NCBI GenBank assembly: GCA_014379405.1
Contig: JACMLU010000010.1
Span: 248,001-312,000 of the forward strand
Direction of reading: 5' to 3'
DNA from: Flavobacterium sp.
GTDB taxonomy: Bacteria > Bacteroidota > Bacteroidia > Flavobacteriales > Flavobacteriaceae
Length of the DNA: 64,000 nucleotides
A program made the translations under genes and the position numbers. Every line of letters starts with the position of its first letter. Within the stretch, counting starts at the first letter, position 1. Below the pieces are notes generated by a model. It worked only from the letters and a program-made list of their open reading frames with translations. It was not told where the DNA came from and ran no database searches. This document shows, piece by piece, positions 1 through 8,630 of the stretch.

Positions 1-1093
1 CTGGTTGTGATTTATATAGATTTTTATAAAGTGAAAAATGATAATTTTCTGTTATGGTTTCTATTCCTAGGCTAAAAGTGGTAGGTATTTTAAACAGACT
101 AGTTATATGGTTAATTTTGGATCGAAAGCTAAAAGCACCACTTTTATCTTCTAAAATATCAAAAGGACGAGCTTCATATCCATTTTTGAATGATGAGGAA
201 ATACTCGTGTTTAACGACCATTTATTTGAAAAATGATGTTGATATCCCAACCCAATTAATAATTTGTCATAAGATTCATATCCTTGTGCAGCTTCCCAAG
301 TCGCGGCAGCTTTTTCTGGAAAATTCTTGTAATCAATTTCACTTACAGAACTAGGGATATAGGCTTTTAGGTGGGTATTGATTACAAAAAGGGAAAGGAT
401 GCCATTCTTGGAAAGATGTTGTTTCCCAAACAAGTTGAATGATTTCCGGTCATAGCTGCTATTTGATCGATAGCCTTCATTTTCTAAAGAGTTATAATTG
501 GCGTAAATATTAGATTTTCCATCACTATATCCAGCAGTTATTGTCTGTTTTAATAGTTCAAAACTTCCTATGGTGGTTCCAGTTTTTGCAAAAGAATTTT
601 CTTTAGGGGTTTTAGTTGCCAATAGATTGATTACACCACCAAGTCCAGCTCCAAAGCTAGTAGAATTCGGGCCTTTTATTATCTCAATACTTCCGATAGC
701 TTCTAAATCGATGTCTTCTAACGATGTTTCACCTTCAGCACTAGTAAGCGGAATTTCTTCAAAGTAAGCCTTGATTCTAGTAGTGCTGTATTGTGATCTA
801 GAACCAATGCCTCTAATAGTAATTTTGTTTGTATTCAGGGAGCCTTGTTGCATATATACACCCGGAATTTTGTTGAGAATTGGGGTTAGGATTACTCCAT
901 CGGATTGTTTGATTTCTTTTTCTGTAATGATAGAAACTGATGCGGCCGAATTTTGAATTGTATTCTGGATGGGTAGACTTTTAATAATCAATTCGGAAAG
1001 TCCAATAGTATCTTTCTTTACCTGTCCATAAATGGGAAGATAATTTATAAGAATTAGAAGAATAGCGACAAAGACGGAATATTTTGTGTTCAA
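1..1093 (-). CDS. TonB-dependent receptor, N-terminal part (cut by window edge)
   Basis: Translating the minus strand gives a signal peptide (NTKYSVFVAILLILI... ending near IYGQ) followed directly by a TonB plug domain with PGVYMQQGSLNTNKITIRG and EIIKGPNSTSFGAGLGGVINL, then the first barrel strands; the frame stays open to base 1. There is no CarboxypepD_reg-like domain and no SusC-type DEVVVIGYG motif, so this looks like a siderophore, vitamin or ion receptor rather than a SusC. Outer-membrane location is expected. The start is uncertain: a TTG at 1093 gives a clean signal peptide right after an A-rich leader, while in-frame ATGs at 1183 and 1189 would add about 30 basic residues before it. 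It is divergent from the polysaccharide genes and need not belong to them. The ligand cannot be told from this fragment. Confidence 0.85.
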   Translation of the reverse strand, partial: MNTKYSVFVAILLILINYLPIYGQVKKDTIGLSELIIKSLPIQNTIQNSAASVSIITEKEIKQSDGVILTPILNKIPGVYMQQGSLNTNKITIRGIGSRSQYSTTRIKAYFEEIPLTSAEGETSLEDIDLEAIGSIEIIKGPNSTSFGAGLGGVINLLATKTPKENSFAKTGTTIGSFELLKQTITAGYSDGKSNIYANYNSLENEGYRSNSSYDRKSFNLFGKQHLSKNGILSLFVINTHLKAYIPSSVSEIDYKNFPEKAAATWEAAQGYESYDKLLIGLGYQHHFSNKWSLNTSISSSFKNGYEARPFDILEDKSGAFSFRSKINHITSLFKIPTTFSLGIETITENYHFSLYKNLYKSQP

Positions 1094-1325
1094 TTTTTTT
1101 GATTTAAGATATTTGATTAGAAATTTCAATAAACTTAGTGTGTTTTTTTTGAATTTCAAAACCCAATAGTTGGATGCTAACATAGGCATCAAAATACGAA
1201 TCTAAAGCTATTTGTTTTTTTTTAAATTAATATCTTCTGTAAACCATACTATACTTGACTTGATGCATTCATTTTTTTTGTCAAGACACTTTCGGTTTTA
1301 ATTTTCTGATCAAAGTGACACGGAT

Positions 1326-1383
1326 AAACCCCTAAACAAGAACTATTGAACCCCTTTTTAGTGTGCTAATTTTTCCAAATTTG
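1326..1383 (+). promoter_or_regulatory. Promoter region with AAACCCC-N15-GAACCCC direct repeat
   Basis: AAACCCC (1326-1332) and GAACCCC (1348-1354) are 22 bases apart start to start, two helical turns, as expected for a dimer of an AraC-type or response-regulator protein. A degenerate -7 box CAAATTTG follows at 1376-1383. The same arrangement, with shared TAAA and TATT inside the spacer, occurs at 2923-2951 before the 27-kb operon. The regulator is not identified. Confidence 0.55.
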
Positions 1384-1425
1384 CTATTATTATCAACTTT
1401 TTGAATAACTCTAAAAAACAATAAA

Positions 1426-2592
1426 ATGAAAAAAAAATTACTTAGTCAAAGAATTTTATCAGGTCTTGGCTTGATAATATTGTGTTCCAATATTAGTTTT
1501 GGACAACAAGTTATAGGTGAGTTTGCTGTTATGGATGGCGGATTCGAAGGTCAAACTGCTGGAAATGTTACTGCTACAGCCGCAAGTACAAGTGCTTGGA
1601 CATTTAGCACCCCTAGTTCGGCCACAAAAGAAATTATTGACAATTCATCCCAATCACGTTCAGGAAACAAATATTTCTCCTTTACATCAACTGGAACTTC
1701 AAGAATGCAATCTCCGTTATCAAATCTTGCTATTAACACTAAATATACTGTACAGTATTATTTTAAAGCTGCATCAGATCCTACAAATAAATTAACTGGT
1801 GCTGTTTATCCCGGAGCTATTGCAGCCGATGTGGCTCCGCCAGCTGTATGGGTAAATGGTACAAGTTGGTATAAAGCTTATGCCACAGTAACAACGAACG
1901 GCACTGGAACAGCAGCTACAGCTTTTGCAGCAGTTAGATATGGTACTTCTACTTATTTAGGTGTTTTGAATGTAGATGATTTTGTTGTTTATGCAGGAGA
2001 TGTTGATATTGCATTACCAGACGCTCCATCTGCTCCAATCGTGAGTGGTTTAAATGTTAGTTGGACAGCACCGGGAACTGGAGTGGATGGTGGTGGATAT
2101 GTTGTTGTTCGTTATGCCACCAGCCCTAACGCCGACAATGATCCAAATCAAAACGGAGTATATGCAGTGGGCAATACAATAACAAACGGAACAGGTTCTT
2201 TAGTGGGAACTGTGGTTTTTGTTGGTTCAGGTACTTCTTTTACTGATTCGGTTACAGGATTTTATAAAGTTTATACCGTTGATAAAGCATTCAATTATTC
2301 TGCAGAGGTTACTACGTTAAAGAATAACCAATGGAGTCTAAATAACCCAATTAGCGTTTATCCAAATCCGGTAAAAGACAACCAATTCTCTATTTCTTTA
2401 CCAGCTTCAATTTCTGGAAAAGTGGCTGTAGGAATCTATAACGTGGCTGGACAACTGGTTTACAAAGCAGACGCAACAGTATCAAGCAACACAATTGCTG
2501 TTCGCCCTGCTCAATCGCTAAAATCAGGAGTTTATGTTGTAAAAGTGGAAAACAACGGAAACAGCAGTACCCAAAAAATTACCGTTAGATAA
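1426..2592 (+). CDS. T9SS-secreted carbohydrate-binding-type protein
   Basis: 388 residues. A signal peptide (MKKKLLSQRILSGLGLIIL... to FGQ) is followed by a beta-sandwich module at about 25-190 that resembles CBM4/9/22-type jelly rolls (GGFEG, WTFSTPSS, YTVQYYFKA, VDDFVVY). A fibronectin-III-like stretch lies at about 195-300, and a type A T9SS sorting domain at about 305-388 (ISVYPNPVKDNQFSI, VYVVKVENNG, ending KITVR). No catalytic residues are recognisable, so a surface glycan-binding role is inferred. It stands alone between its own promoter element and a strong terminator, and shares that element with the long operon downstream, suggesting co-induction. Confidence 0.75.
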   Translation: MKKKLLSQRILSGLGLIILCSNISFGQQVIGEFAVMDGGFEGQTAGNVTATAASTSAWTFSTPSSATKEIIDNSSQSRSGNKYFSFTSTGTSRMQSPLSNLAINTKYTVQYYFKAASDPTNKLTGAVYPGAIAADVAPPAVWVNGTSWYKAYATVTTNGTGTAATAFAAVRYGTSTYLGVLNVDDFVVYAGDVDIALPDAPSAPIVSGLNVSWTAPGTGVDGGGYVVVRYATSPNADNDPNQNGVYAVGNTITNGTGSLVGTVVFVGSGTSFTDSVTGFYKVYTVDKAFNYSAEVTTLKNNQWSLNNPISVYPNPVKDNQFSISLPASISGKVAVGIYNVAGQLVYKADATVSSNTIAVRPAQSLKSGVYVVKVENNGNSSTQKITVR

Positions 2593-2650
2593 AACTATTA
2601 AAAAAAAATAGTGGTAATTAATTGATTTTCAATTCTATTATTGTTGAAGT

Positions 2651-2699
2651 CAGCAAGCTAAATGTCATTTTTTTGACAAACTGCTTGCTGATTTTTTTA
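2651..2699 (+). terminator. Rho-independent terminator after the T9SS protein
   Basis: CAGCAAGC (2651-2658) pairs with GCTTGCTG (2683-2690), enclosing an inner TGTCA/TGACA stem, and is followed directly by a run of T (ATTTTTTTAT). Confidence 0.85.
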
Positions 2700-2922
2700 T
2701 GAATATTGTTCTGTCCTGAAGTATAAATTGATAAAAGTATCGTTGAGGGAGAGGATACAAATTATGTTAAAAGTGCCAATAAGATAATAGTATGTCTTTA
2801 AATCTTTAAAACGGATATATGTTTTATTGCATTATAAATATTTAGAAATTTTAATAGCTCTAAAAACAATATAAATATAATTGGAGCCAAATTTTTTACA
2901 TTCTTTTCAAAGGAACACAAAC

Positions 2923-2980
2923 AAACCCCTAAAGAGAAATTATTGAACCCCCTTTTGGGGTACGGATTTATAATATTTGC
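2923..2980 (+). promoter_or_regulatory. Promoter of the 27-kb operon, AAACCCC-N15-GAACCCC repeat
   Basis: AAACCCC (2923-2929) and GAACCCC (2945-2951) repeat the spacing seen at 1326-1354. AATATTTG at 2972-2979 is a near-consensus -7 box, placing transcription start about 30 bases before the first gene. This is the only clear promoter-like element before the eighteen genes at 3012-30387. The rest of the 419-base gap holds the terminator at 2651-2699 and nothing else I can name. Confidence 0.55.
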
Positions 2981-3011
2981 AATACAATAAAAATATAATT
3001 TTTAAAAAATC

Positions 3012-3956
3012 ATGAGAAAAAATCCAAAACCATTCCGTTCACTAGTATTAGTAGTCGTAACGCTTTTTGCTTTTATGAATAATTCGTCTTTTGCACAAAA
3101 AGCAAAACAAAAACAACCAGATGTAAAAGTAACTTTAAATGCATATTCTTTTAATGACTTATTGATGGCAAAACACTCAAAAGACAAACAGCCATTGTAT
3201 TCTTTATTCAATTTAATGGATTGGTGCGCTACTCAAAAAATAGAGGCAATAGATTTGACGGGCTATTATTTTCCAGGATATCCTGAAGTTCCTTCGGATG
3301 AATATATTTTAAAATTAAAAAATAAAGCCAAACAATTGGGCATTGTCATAACTGGGACAGGAATTCGCAACAATTTTGCATCGCCTGATCCAGCAGTAAG
3401 AGCTGCCGATGTGGCATTGGCCAAAAAATGGGTAGTGGTTGCATCAAAATTAGGTGCTCCAGTTTTAAGAACTTTTGCAGGCGAAATCCCAAAAGGATAT
3501 GAAAACAAGTGGGATGAAGTAGCGGGATGGATGATCGATTGTTATAAGCAATGTGCTGTTGAAGGAGAGAAATATGGTGTTAAAATAGGTGTTCAAAACC
3601 ATGGTGATATGCTTCAAACAGCGGATCAATGCCTAAAAGTACTTAAAGGAGTTGACAGCAAATGGGCTGGTTTGATTGTGGATACTGGAAATTTTAAAAC
3701 TGCAGATCCATATGTGGATATCGAAATTACCGCTCCTTATGCCGTAAACTGGCAGATCAAAGAGAGTTCATTTGGTATTGGTAGTCCCATTAGAACCGAT
3801 TCTGAAAGGCTGATGAAAATTTTCAAGAAAACGGGAGTTAAAGGTTATTTTCCAATAGAAACTATTCTTATCAGAGATACACCATACGATCCGTTTGCTC
3901 TTGTGCCTGAATTGATAGGTGAATTAACTGTAGCAAGAGATAAAGTTTATAAATAG
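3012..3956 (+). CDS. Secreted TIM-barrel sugar isomerase/epimerase-like protein
   Basis: 314 residues with a signal peptide (to SSFAQ at about 28) and an AP-endonuclease-2/xylose-isomerase-like TIM barrel. Candidate metal and substrate positions are VQNHGD, VDTGNF, NWQIKESS and FPIET, matching barrel strand ends in the sugar phosphate isomerase/epimerase superfamily. Export is unusual for classical epimerases but common for the homologues found beside DUF1080 and Gfo/Idh genes in Bacteroidota, where such proteins act on 3-keto sugars or 3-keto-glycosides. Both partners occur in this operon (5012, 14138, 24035). It is the first gene of the long operon, 16 bases before the GH5 gene. The exact reaction is not predictable from sequence. 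Confidence 0.75.
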   Translation: MRKNPKPFRSLVLVVVTLFAFMNNSSFAQKAKQKQPDVKVTLNAYSFNDLLMAKHSKDKQPLYSLFNLMDWCATQKIEAIDLTGYYFPGYPEVPSDEYILKLKNKAKQLGIVITGTGIRNNFASPDPAVRAADVALAKKWVVVASKLGAPVLRTFAGEIPKGYENKWDEVAGWMIDCYKQCAVEGEKYGVKIGVQNHGDMLQTADQCLKVLKGVDSKWAGLIVDTGNFKTADPYVDIEITAPYAVNWQIKESSFGIGSPIRTDSERLMKIFKKTGVKGYFPIETILIRDTPYDPFALVPELIGELTVARDKVYK

Positions 3957-3972
3957 AATTTTAAATTTTAAA

Positions 3973-5010
3973 ATGATGAAATATACCACTGCAGTTAGCT
4001 CTGTACTATATGGAATGTTATTTTTTTTAATAAGCACTTCCTTGATTTCAGCCCAAGATAAATGGGGTAAAGGCTTTGCCTTTGAACAAAATAAACGTCT
4101 GGGTCGTGGAGTGAACATTATAGGGTATGATCCTTTGTGGAAGGATGCTTCCAAAGCGAGAATGAAGGATAAGCATTTTAAACTAATCAAAGAGGCTGGT
4201 TTTAATAATGTCCGACTAGTGATGAGTCCCTTCATGTTTTCTATGAATGATTCCACTTATACAATTAATCCCAGTTTCTTCAGCACATTGGATTATGCCA
4301 TTAAGGAATCATTGAAAAATAAACTAATGGTAATCGTTGATTTTCATGAGCATGGTGCGATGGGGAAAGACCCATTGGGTAATAAAGCCAAGTTTTTATC
4401 AATGTGGAAACAAATTGCCAACCATTGCAAAGAATATTCAAATGAAGTATTGTTTGAAATATGTAATGAACCCAATATGAAACCTGAAATATGGAATCAA
4501 ATACATAAAGAAGCCTACCAGATTTTAAGAAAGTCAAATCCTAATAGAACATTACTTATAGGAACTATTAACGGGAATCAGATTAAGCATTTAAAAGACC
4601 TAAGCTTACCAGAAAAGGATAGAAATATTATTGTCGCTATTCATTATTACAGTCCAATTCAGTTTACGCATCAAGGAGCGCCTTGGTCCAAGAACAACAA
4701 AGATTTAAGTGGTATTGAATGGACTCAGACCAAAAGTGATGAAGAAGCGGTCAATCTGGATTTCAACATAGCTCAAGAATGGTCAAAATTGTATAACAGA
4801 CCTCTAACTCTGGGAGAATTTGGTGCCTATGAAAAAGGTGATATGTCCTCTCGTCTTCGCTGGACTAATTATATTGCCAGACAAGCTGAAATTAGAAAAT
4901 GGAGTTGGAGTTATTGGCAGTTCGATTCTGATTTTATTGTTTACGACATGGATAAGGACGAATGGAAAACAGATATATTAAACGCCTTAATTCCATCCAA
5001 AAAAAAATAA
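3973..5010 (+). CDS. Glycoside hydrolase family 5 (cellulase-type)
   Basis: 345 residues; signal peptide ending near SLISAQ, then a single GH5 (clan GH-A) barrel. The acid/base lies in EICNEPN (E166) and the nucleophile in TLGEFGAYE (E282); GRGVNI near the N terminus, VDFHEH, and the strand-8 Trp-rich WSWSYWQFDSD complete the GH5 pattern. There is no binding module and no T9SS tail, so it is probably periplasmic and acts on oligosaccharides. The substrate is most likely a beta-glucan or mixed beta-glycan; the subfamily was not assigned. Only one base separates its stop from the next start at 5012. Confidence 0.88.
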   Translation: MMKYTTAVSSVLYGMLFFLISTSLISAQDKWGKGFAFEQNKRLGRGVNIIGYDPLWKDASKARMKDKHFKLIKEAGFNNVRLVMSPFMFSMNDSTYTINPSFFSTLDYAIKESLKNKLMVIVDFHEHGAMGKDPLGNKAKFLSMWKQIANHCKEYSNEVLFEICNEPNMKPEIWNQIHKEAYQILRKSNPNRTLLIGTINGNQIKHLKDLSLPEKDRNIIVAIHYYSPIQFTHQGAPWSKNNKDLSGIEWTQTKSDEEAVNLDFNIAQEWSKLYNRPLTLGEFGAYEKGDMSSRLRWTNYIARQAEIRKWSWSYWQFDSDFIVYDMDKDEWKTDILNALIPSKKK

Positions 5011-5011
5011 A

Positions 5012-6193
5012 ATGAAAGAGACAATAGTACGTGCTGGGATTATAGGCTCTGGTTTTGCGGCAAATTTTCATTACGAAGCCATCAAAAGAATATACAGTAC
5101 CAAGGTGGAAATAGCAGGTGCGTTTTCAACTTATGGGTTAATTGATTTTACAGCTCCCAGAAATATCAAAAACTTTGACAGTCTAGAGGAATTAATCGAT
5201 GCTTCGGATATGTTGCATGTTTGCACACCGCCATCAACTCACGAACAGTTGGTGATAGCTGTATTAAAACGCGGAAAACATGTTATTGTTGAAAAACCAT
5301 TTACCGGCTATTTTGGAGACGGTACACCTGAATTCAACGGAGATACTTTTTCAAAAGAACAAGGATTGAAGTTGGCTATGGAAAGTATCCAACGAATGCT
5401 GGAGGCAGAAAAAGAAAGTGAAGGCTCGATTCTATATGCAGAAAATTGGGTATATGCACCCGCTATTCAAAAAGAGCGCGAAATAATAGAAAAAACTGGT
5501 GCGCAAATCCTTTGGATACAAGCCCAGCAATCCCATTCCGGTTCCCATTCAATGGATTACGGCAAATGGCATCTCGCAGGAGGAGGTTCATTAATGGGAA
5601 AGGGAAGTCATCCATTGACGGCGTCCATTTATTTAAAACATGTGGAAGGTCGAGCAAGAAACGGGAAACCCATTCGTCCTAAAAGTATTTCGGCAAGAAC
5701 ACATGCCATTACTAGAATTCGGAGCTTCAAAAATGAAGGACATCTGAGAGACACTTATACTGATGTAGAAGATTATGCCACGGTTCATATCGTTTTTGAA
5801 GACGGAACGATTGCAGATATTGTTGCCAGTGAATTGTTGCAAGGTGGAGTGAAAAACTTCGTCGAAGTACATGCCAACAACCACAGGACACTTTGTAACA
5901 TAGCGCCAAACGACGCCATGATGACTTACAATCCAAAAGAAGAAAACTTCAACGACATCTATGTTGTCGAAAAAACGGGAACCAAGCAAGGATGGTCGTT
6001 TATTTCTCCTGACGAAGCATGGTTCAATGGGTATCAACACGAGATGGATGCTTTTTATCGATCCTTGGTTTTTGGAGAACCAATAGAGAGCAACAGTAAA
6101 TTGGCATCAGACGTTATTGCCACTATTTACACGGCTTATCTATCAGCAGAGCAGAACGGTGTCGAAATACCAATTGCAATATTTAATAGCTAA
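5012..6193 (+). CDS. Gfo/Idh/MocA family oxidoreductase (cytoplasmic)
   Basis: 393 residues without signal peptide. An N-terminal Rossmann fold carries GIIGSGFAANFH (dinucleotide-binding) and the family EKP motif (VEKPFTGYFGDG); the C-terminal alpha/beta domain includes GGGSLMGKGSHPL, consistent with the catalytic His region. Family members oxidise or reduce sugars at C1, C2 or C3 with NAD(P). The 13-residue insertion after EKP and 393-residue length put it among the long Gfo/Idh proteins often found in polysaccharide loci. Likely role here: oxidation or reduction of an imported sugar or keto-sugar, possibly closing the 3-keto pathway suggested by 3012, 14138 and 24035. Confidence 0.85.
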   Translation: MKETIVRAGIIGSGFAANFHYEAIKRIYSTKVEIAGAFSTYGLIDFTAPRNIKNFDSLEELIDASDMLHVCTPPSTHEQLVIAVLKRGKHVIVEKPFTGYFGDGTPEFNGDTFSKEQGLKLAMESIQRMLEAEKESEGSILYAENWVYAPAIQKEREIIEKTGAQILWIQAQQSHSGSHSMDYGKWHLAGGGSLMGKGSHPLTASIYLKHVEGRARNGKPIRPKSISARTHAITRIRSFKNEGHLRDTYTDVEDYATVHIVFEDGTIADIVASELLQGGVKNFVEVHANNHRTLCNIAPNDAMMTYNPKEENFNDIYVVEKTGTKQGWSFISPDEAWFNGYQHEMDAFYRSLVFGEPIESNSKLASDVIATIYTAYLSAEQNGVEIPIAIFNS

Positions 6194-6265
6194 TGAACCA
6201 TAATATTTAGGTCGAAAATTTAGTTGAAAACGCCAATAAAAACGCATTAAATCAAGATATTAAAA

Positions 6266-7585
6266 ATGGAATTGAATAATAAATCTGATAACACAACCGG
6301 GAAAAAGTATAGGTGGGTAATACTGTCATTGGTGTTTTTTGCTACGACTATCAACTATCTAGACCGTCAAGTTATCAGTTTATTAAAGGATGATTATCTG
6401 CAGCCATTATTTGGGTGGAATGAAACGGATTATGCCAATATTGTAATCGCTTTCCAAATTACTTATGCAATGGGTATGGTAGGTTCAGGCTTTATCATTG
6501 ACCGAATTGGAACAAAATTGGGTTATGCACTTTCTTTGACCGTATGGAGCATTGCATCAATGGGACATGCTTTTGCAACATCAACGTTTGGTTTTATGGC
6601 AGCAAGAGGGGTTTTGGGATTTAGCGAGGCAGGTAATTTCCCTGCAGCGATTAAAACTGTGGCAGAGTGGTTTCCTAAAAAAGAACGCGCTTTGGCCGCT
6701 GGGATTTTTAATTCGGGGACAAATATTGGAGCCATTTTGGCGCCACTTTCAGTTCCCTTAATTGCTGGAACTCTCGGTTGGGAATCGGCTTTTATTATCA
6801 CGGGGGCTATTGGACTTATTTGGTTACTATTTTGGTGGTTGTTTTATGAAAGCCCTCAAAAACATAAAAAAATATCAAAAGCAGAGTATGATTACATTCA
6901 CTCCGATGATATTGAAGAAGCTGAAAATAAGGACAATACCGAAAAGATTAAATGGTCCAAATTATTGGGTTATAAGCAAACTTGGGCTTTTGCCATATTA
7001 AAGTTTTTTAGCGATCCTGTTTGGTGGTTTATCTTGTTTTGGTTGCCATCATTTTTAAACAAACAGTATGGAATGACAAAGATGGAGCTCGCATTTCCTA
7101 TTGCCGTGGTGTACACAATGGCAATGTTTGGCAGTATCGCAGGTGGTTGGCTTTCAGGATATTTTATTAATCGTGGTTGGCCCTTGTACAAAGCCCGCAG
7201 AACCGCCTTGTTCATTTTTGCGATTTGCGCTTTACCAATGCTTGCCGCTCAATGGATGGGTACATTCAATTATTGGTATGCCGTGATAATTATCGGTTTG
7301 GCAGCCTCTGCCCATCAGGCGTGGTCTGCAAATATTTTTACTACGGTTTCGGATATGTTTCCAAAAAGAGCAGTTGCCTCAGTGGTAGGAATTGGAGGTA
7401 TGATAGGCTCTTTTGGCGGTATTATTATTGCTAAAACGGCTGGTTTGTTATTAGATCATTATAATGCAATTGGTAAAATTGAAACAGGATATTATATCAT
7501 GTTTATTATTTGTGCGCTCGCCTATCTCATCGCATGGACATTCTTCAGTTTGCTAGTTCCTAAAATGCCAAAAGCGGAAATCTAG
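6266..7585 (+). CDS. MFS hexuronate transporter, ExuT/ACS type
   Basis: 439 residues, about 12 membrane segments. The N-terminal NYLDRQVISLL and RGVLGFSEAGNFPAAIKTVAEWFPKKER motifs are characteristic of the anion:cation symporter family (hexuronate transporters such as ExuT). It should bring glucuronate or galacturonate across the inner membrane by proton symport. Placement in one operon with uxuBAC supports glucuronate. The gene sits after a 72-base gap; a perfect 14-base palindrome overlaps its stop codon. Confidence 0.85.
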   Translation: MELNNKSDNTTGKKYRWVILSLVFFATTINYLDRQVISLLKDDYLQPLFGWNETDYANIVIAFQITYAMGMVGSGFIIDRIGTKLGYALSLTVWSIASMGHAFATSTFGFMAARGVLGFSEAGNFPAAIKTVAEWFPKKERALAAGIFNSGTNIGAILAPLSVPLIAGTLGWESAFIITGAIGLIWLLFWWLFYESPQKHKKISKAEYDYIHSDDIEEAENKDNTEKIKWSKLLGYKQTWAFAILKFFSDPVWWFILFWLPSFLNKQYGMTKMELAFPIAVVYTMAMFGSIAGGWLSGYFINRGWPLYKARRTALFIFAICALPMLAAQWMGTFNYWYAVIIIGLAASAHQAWSANIFTTVSDMFPKRAVASVVGIGGMIGSFGGIIIAKTAGLLLDHYNAIGKIETGYYIMFIICALAYLIAWTFFSLLVPKMPKAEI

Positions 7586-7597
7586 TAAACGTTTACT
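7584..7597. promoter_or_regulatory. LacI-type operator-like palindrome
   Basis: AGTAAACGTTTACT is a perfect 14-base palindrome overlapping the stop codon of the ExuT-type gene. Its GTAAAC/GTTTAC halves match the usual LacI-family operator form. It lies 33 bases before the PstS-like gene inside the operon, so it could mark an internal promoter or roadblock. No LacI gene is in the window and no clear -7 box follows. Confidence 0.35.
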
Positions 7598-7629
7598 TAT
7601 TCTGAAAAAAAACCAATAAAAATGACTAA

Positions 7630-8598
7630 ATGAAAAAATTCAACACAAAAGTACATTCTAGTTTACTCGCCAGTATGTTTTTCATATTTGTCTTAGTCAA
7701 TTTAGGCACTTTTAAATCGTACGGAATGGTTACAAAATCTTCTGTAAGTGCCGATTTGAAGAGTAGCCAGCACAATAAGGAAAGTGTAATAGTCGAAAGC
7801 AAAGAGACGTTGAAATTGGCAGTTGCCACTACTGTCAAGGTGTTGATGAAACTTGTTGAACCCGCTTTTGAACCAGTAAATAAAAACACCAAAATCACTT
7901 CAACTATTGGCCCAACAGGAGATATGGTGGAATTAGTTATGGCTGGCAAATCAAAAGTTGCCATTACTACTCGCAATTTAAAAGATTATGAGAAAGTAAA
8001 ATGTCCAACTTTGGTTGGAACTCCTATTGGATTGGATGGACTTGCAATAGTCGTTTCATCATCTAATCCAGTCAGCAACCTCGCTTTTGCACAAATTTCA
8101 GCTATTTGGACTGGAAAAATTGTCAATTGGAAAGAACTTGGTGGGCCAGATTTACCTATTGTTTTAATTGGTAGAACCAAAGCCTATGACTCTATTATGC
8201 TTTTTTGCGACTTTATGAAATTAGAGTCGAAACCCGTTGAAGGTGGACTTATTTATCGTGAAAAAGGAAAAGAAGATTGGTGTTCAACTGTCATTACTGC
8301 TCCCGAAACCGATGATTTGGCCTTGACAATTTTACTTAAAACTCCTGGTGCAATCACTTATTTCCCACTTCAGGTTTTGAATAATTATAAAGAATATAAG
8401 ATTGCAGTAAAATGTTTGTCATTTGATGGAGTTCAGCCAACAAAGGAAACGATAGCTAACGGAACTTATTTTATCCATAGAACATTAAATGCCATTACAA
8501 ATGGTCAACCTGAAGGGCTGACAAAAACTTTTGTAGACTTTCTCGTATCAATGAAAGGACAGGAATTAATTGTTGAAGCAGGATTTTTATCCCTATAG
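7630..8598 (+). CDS. PstS-like periplasmic binding protein
   Basis: 322 residues with an N-terminal signal (SSLLASMFFIFVLVNLG). From about residue 60 it follows the PBP-like (PstS, PF12849-type) fold: LKLAVATTVKVLMKLVEPAFE, STIGPTGDMVELVMAGKSKVAITTRNLK, GLAIVVSSSNPV, ISAIWTGKIVNWKELGG and a C-terminal FVDFLVSMKGQELI. These are standard segments of phosphate-binding proteins. No ABC permease or ATPase gene is nearby, which is odd for a PstS. It sits between a hexuronate permease and a glycosidase, so it may bind a sugar acid, a sulfate or phosphate ester, or act as a sensor part. The ligand is unknown. Confidence 0.75.
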   Translation: MKKFNTKVHSSLLASMFFIFVLVNLGTFKSYGMVTKSSVSADLKSSQHNKESVIVESKETLKLAVATTVKVLMKLVEPAFEPVNKNTKITSTIGPTGDMVELVMAGKSKVAITTRNLKDYEKVKCPTLVGTPIGLDGLAIVVSSSNPVSNLAFAQISAIWTGKIVNWKELGGPDLPIVLIGRTKAYDSIMLFCDFMKLESKPVEGGLIYREKGKEDWCSTVITAPETDDLALTILLKTPGAITYFPLQVLNNYKEYKIAVKCLSFDGVQPTKETIANGTYFIHRTLNAITNGQPEGLTKTFVDFLVSMKGQELIVEAGFLSL

Positions 8599-8630
8599 AC
8601 TTAAATAAATAATATAAAAACAATACAACA

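Noticed and set aside
54..956. Three plus-strand open frames of 60-65 codons
   Set aside because: They lie antisense to the TonB-dependent receptor whose plug motifs are clear on the minus strand.
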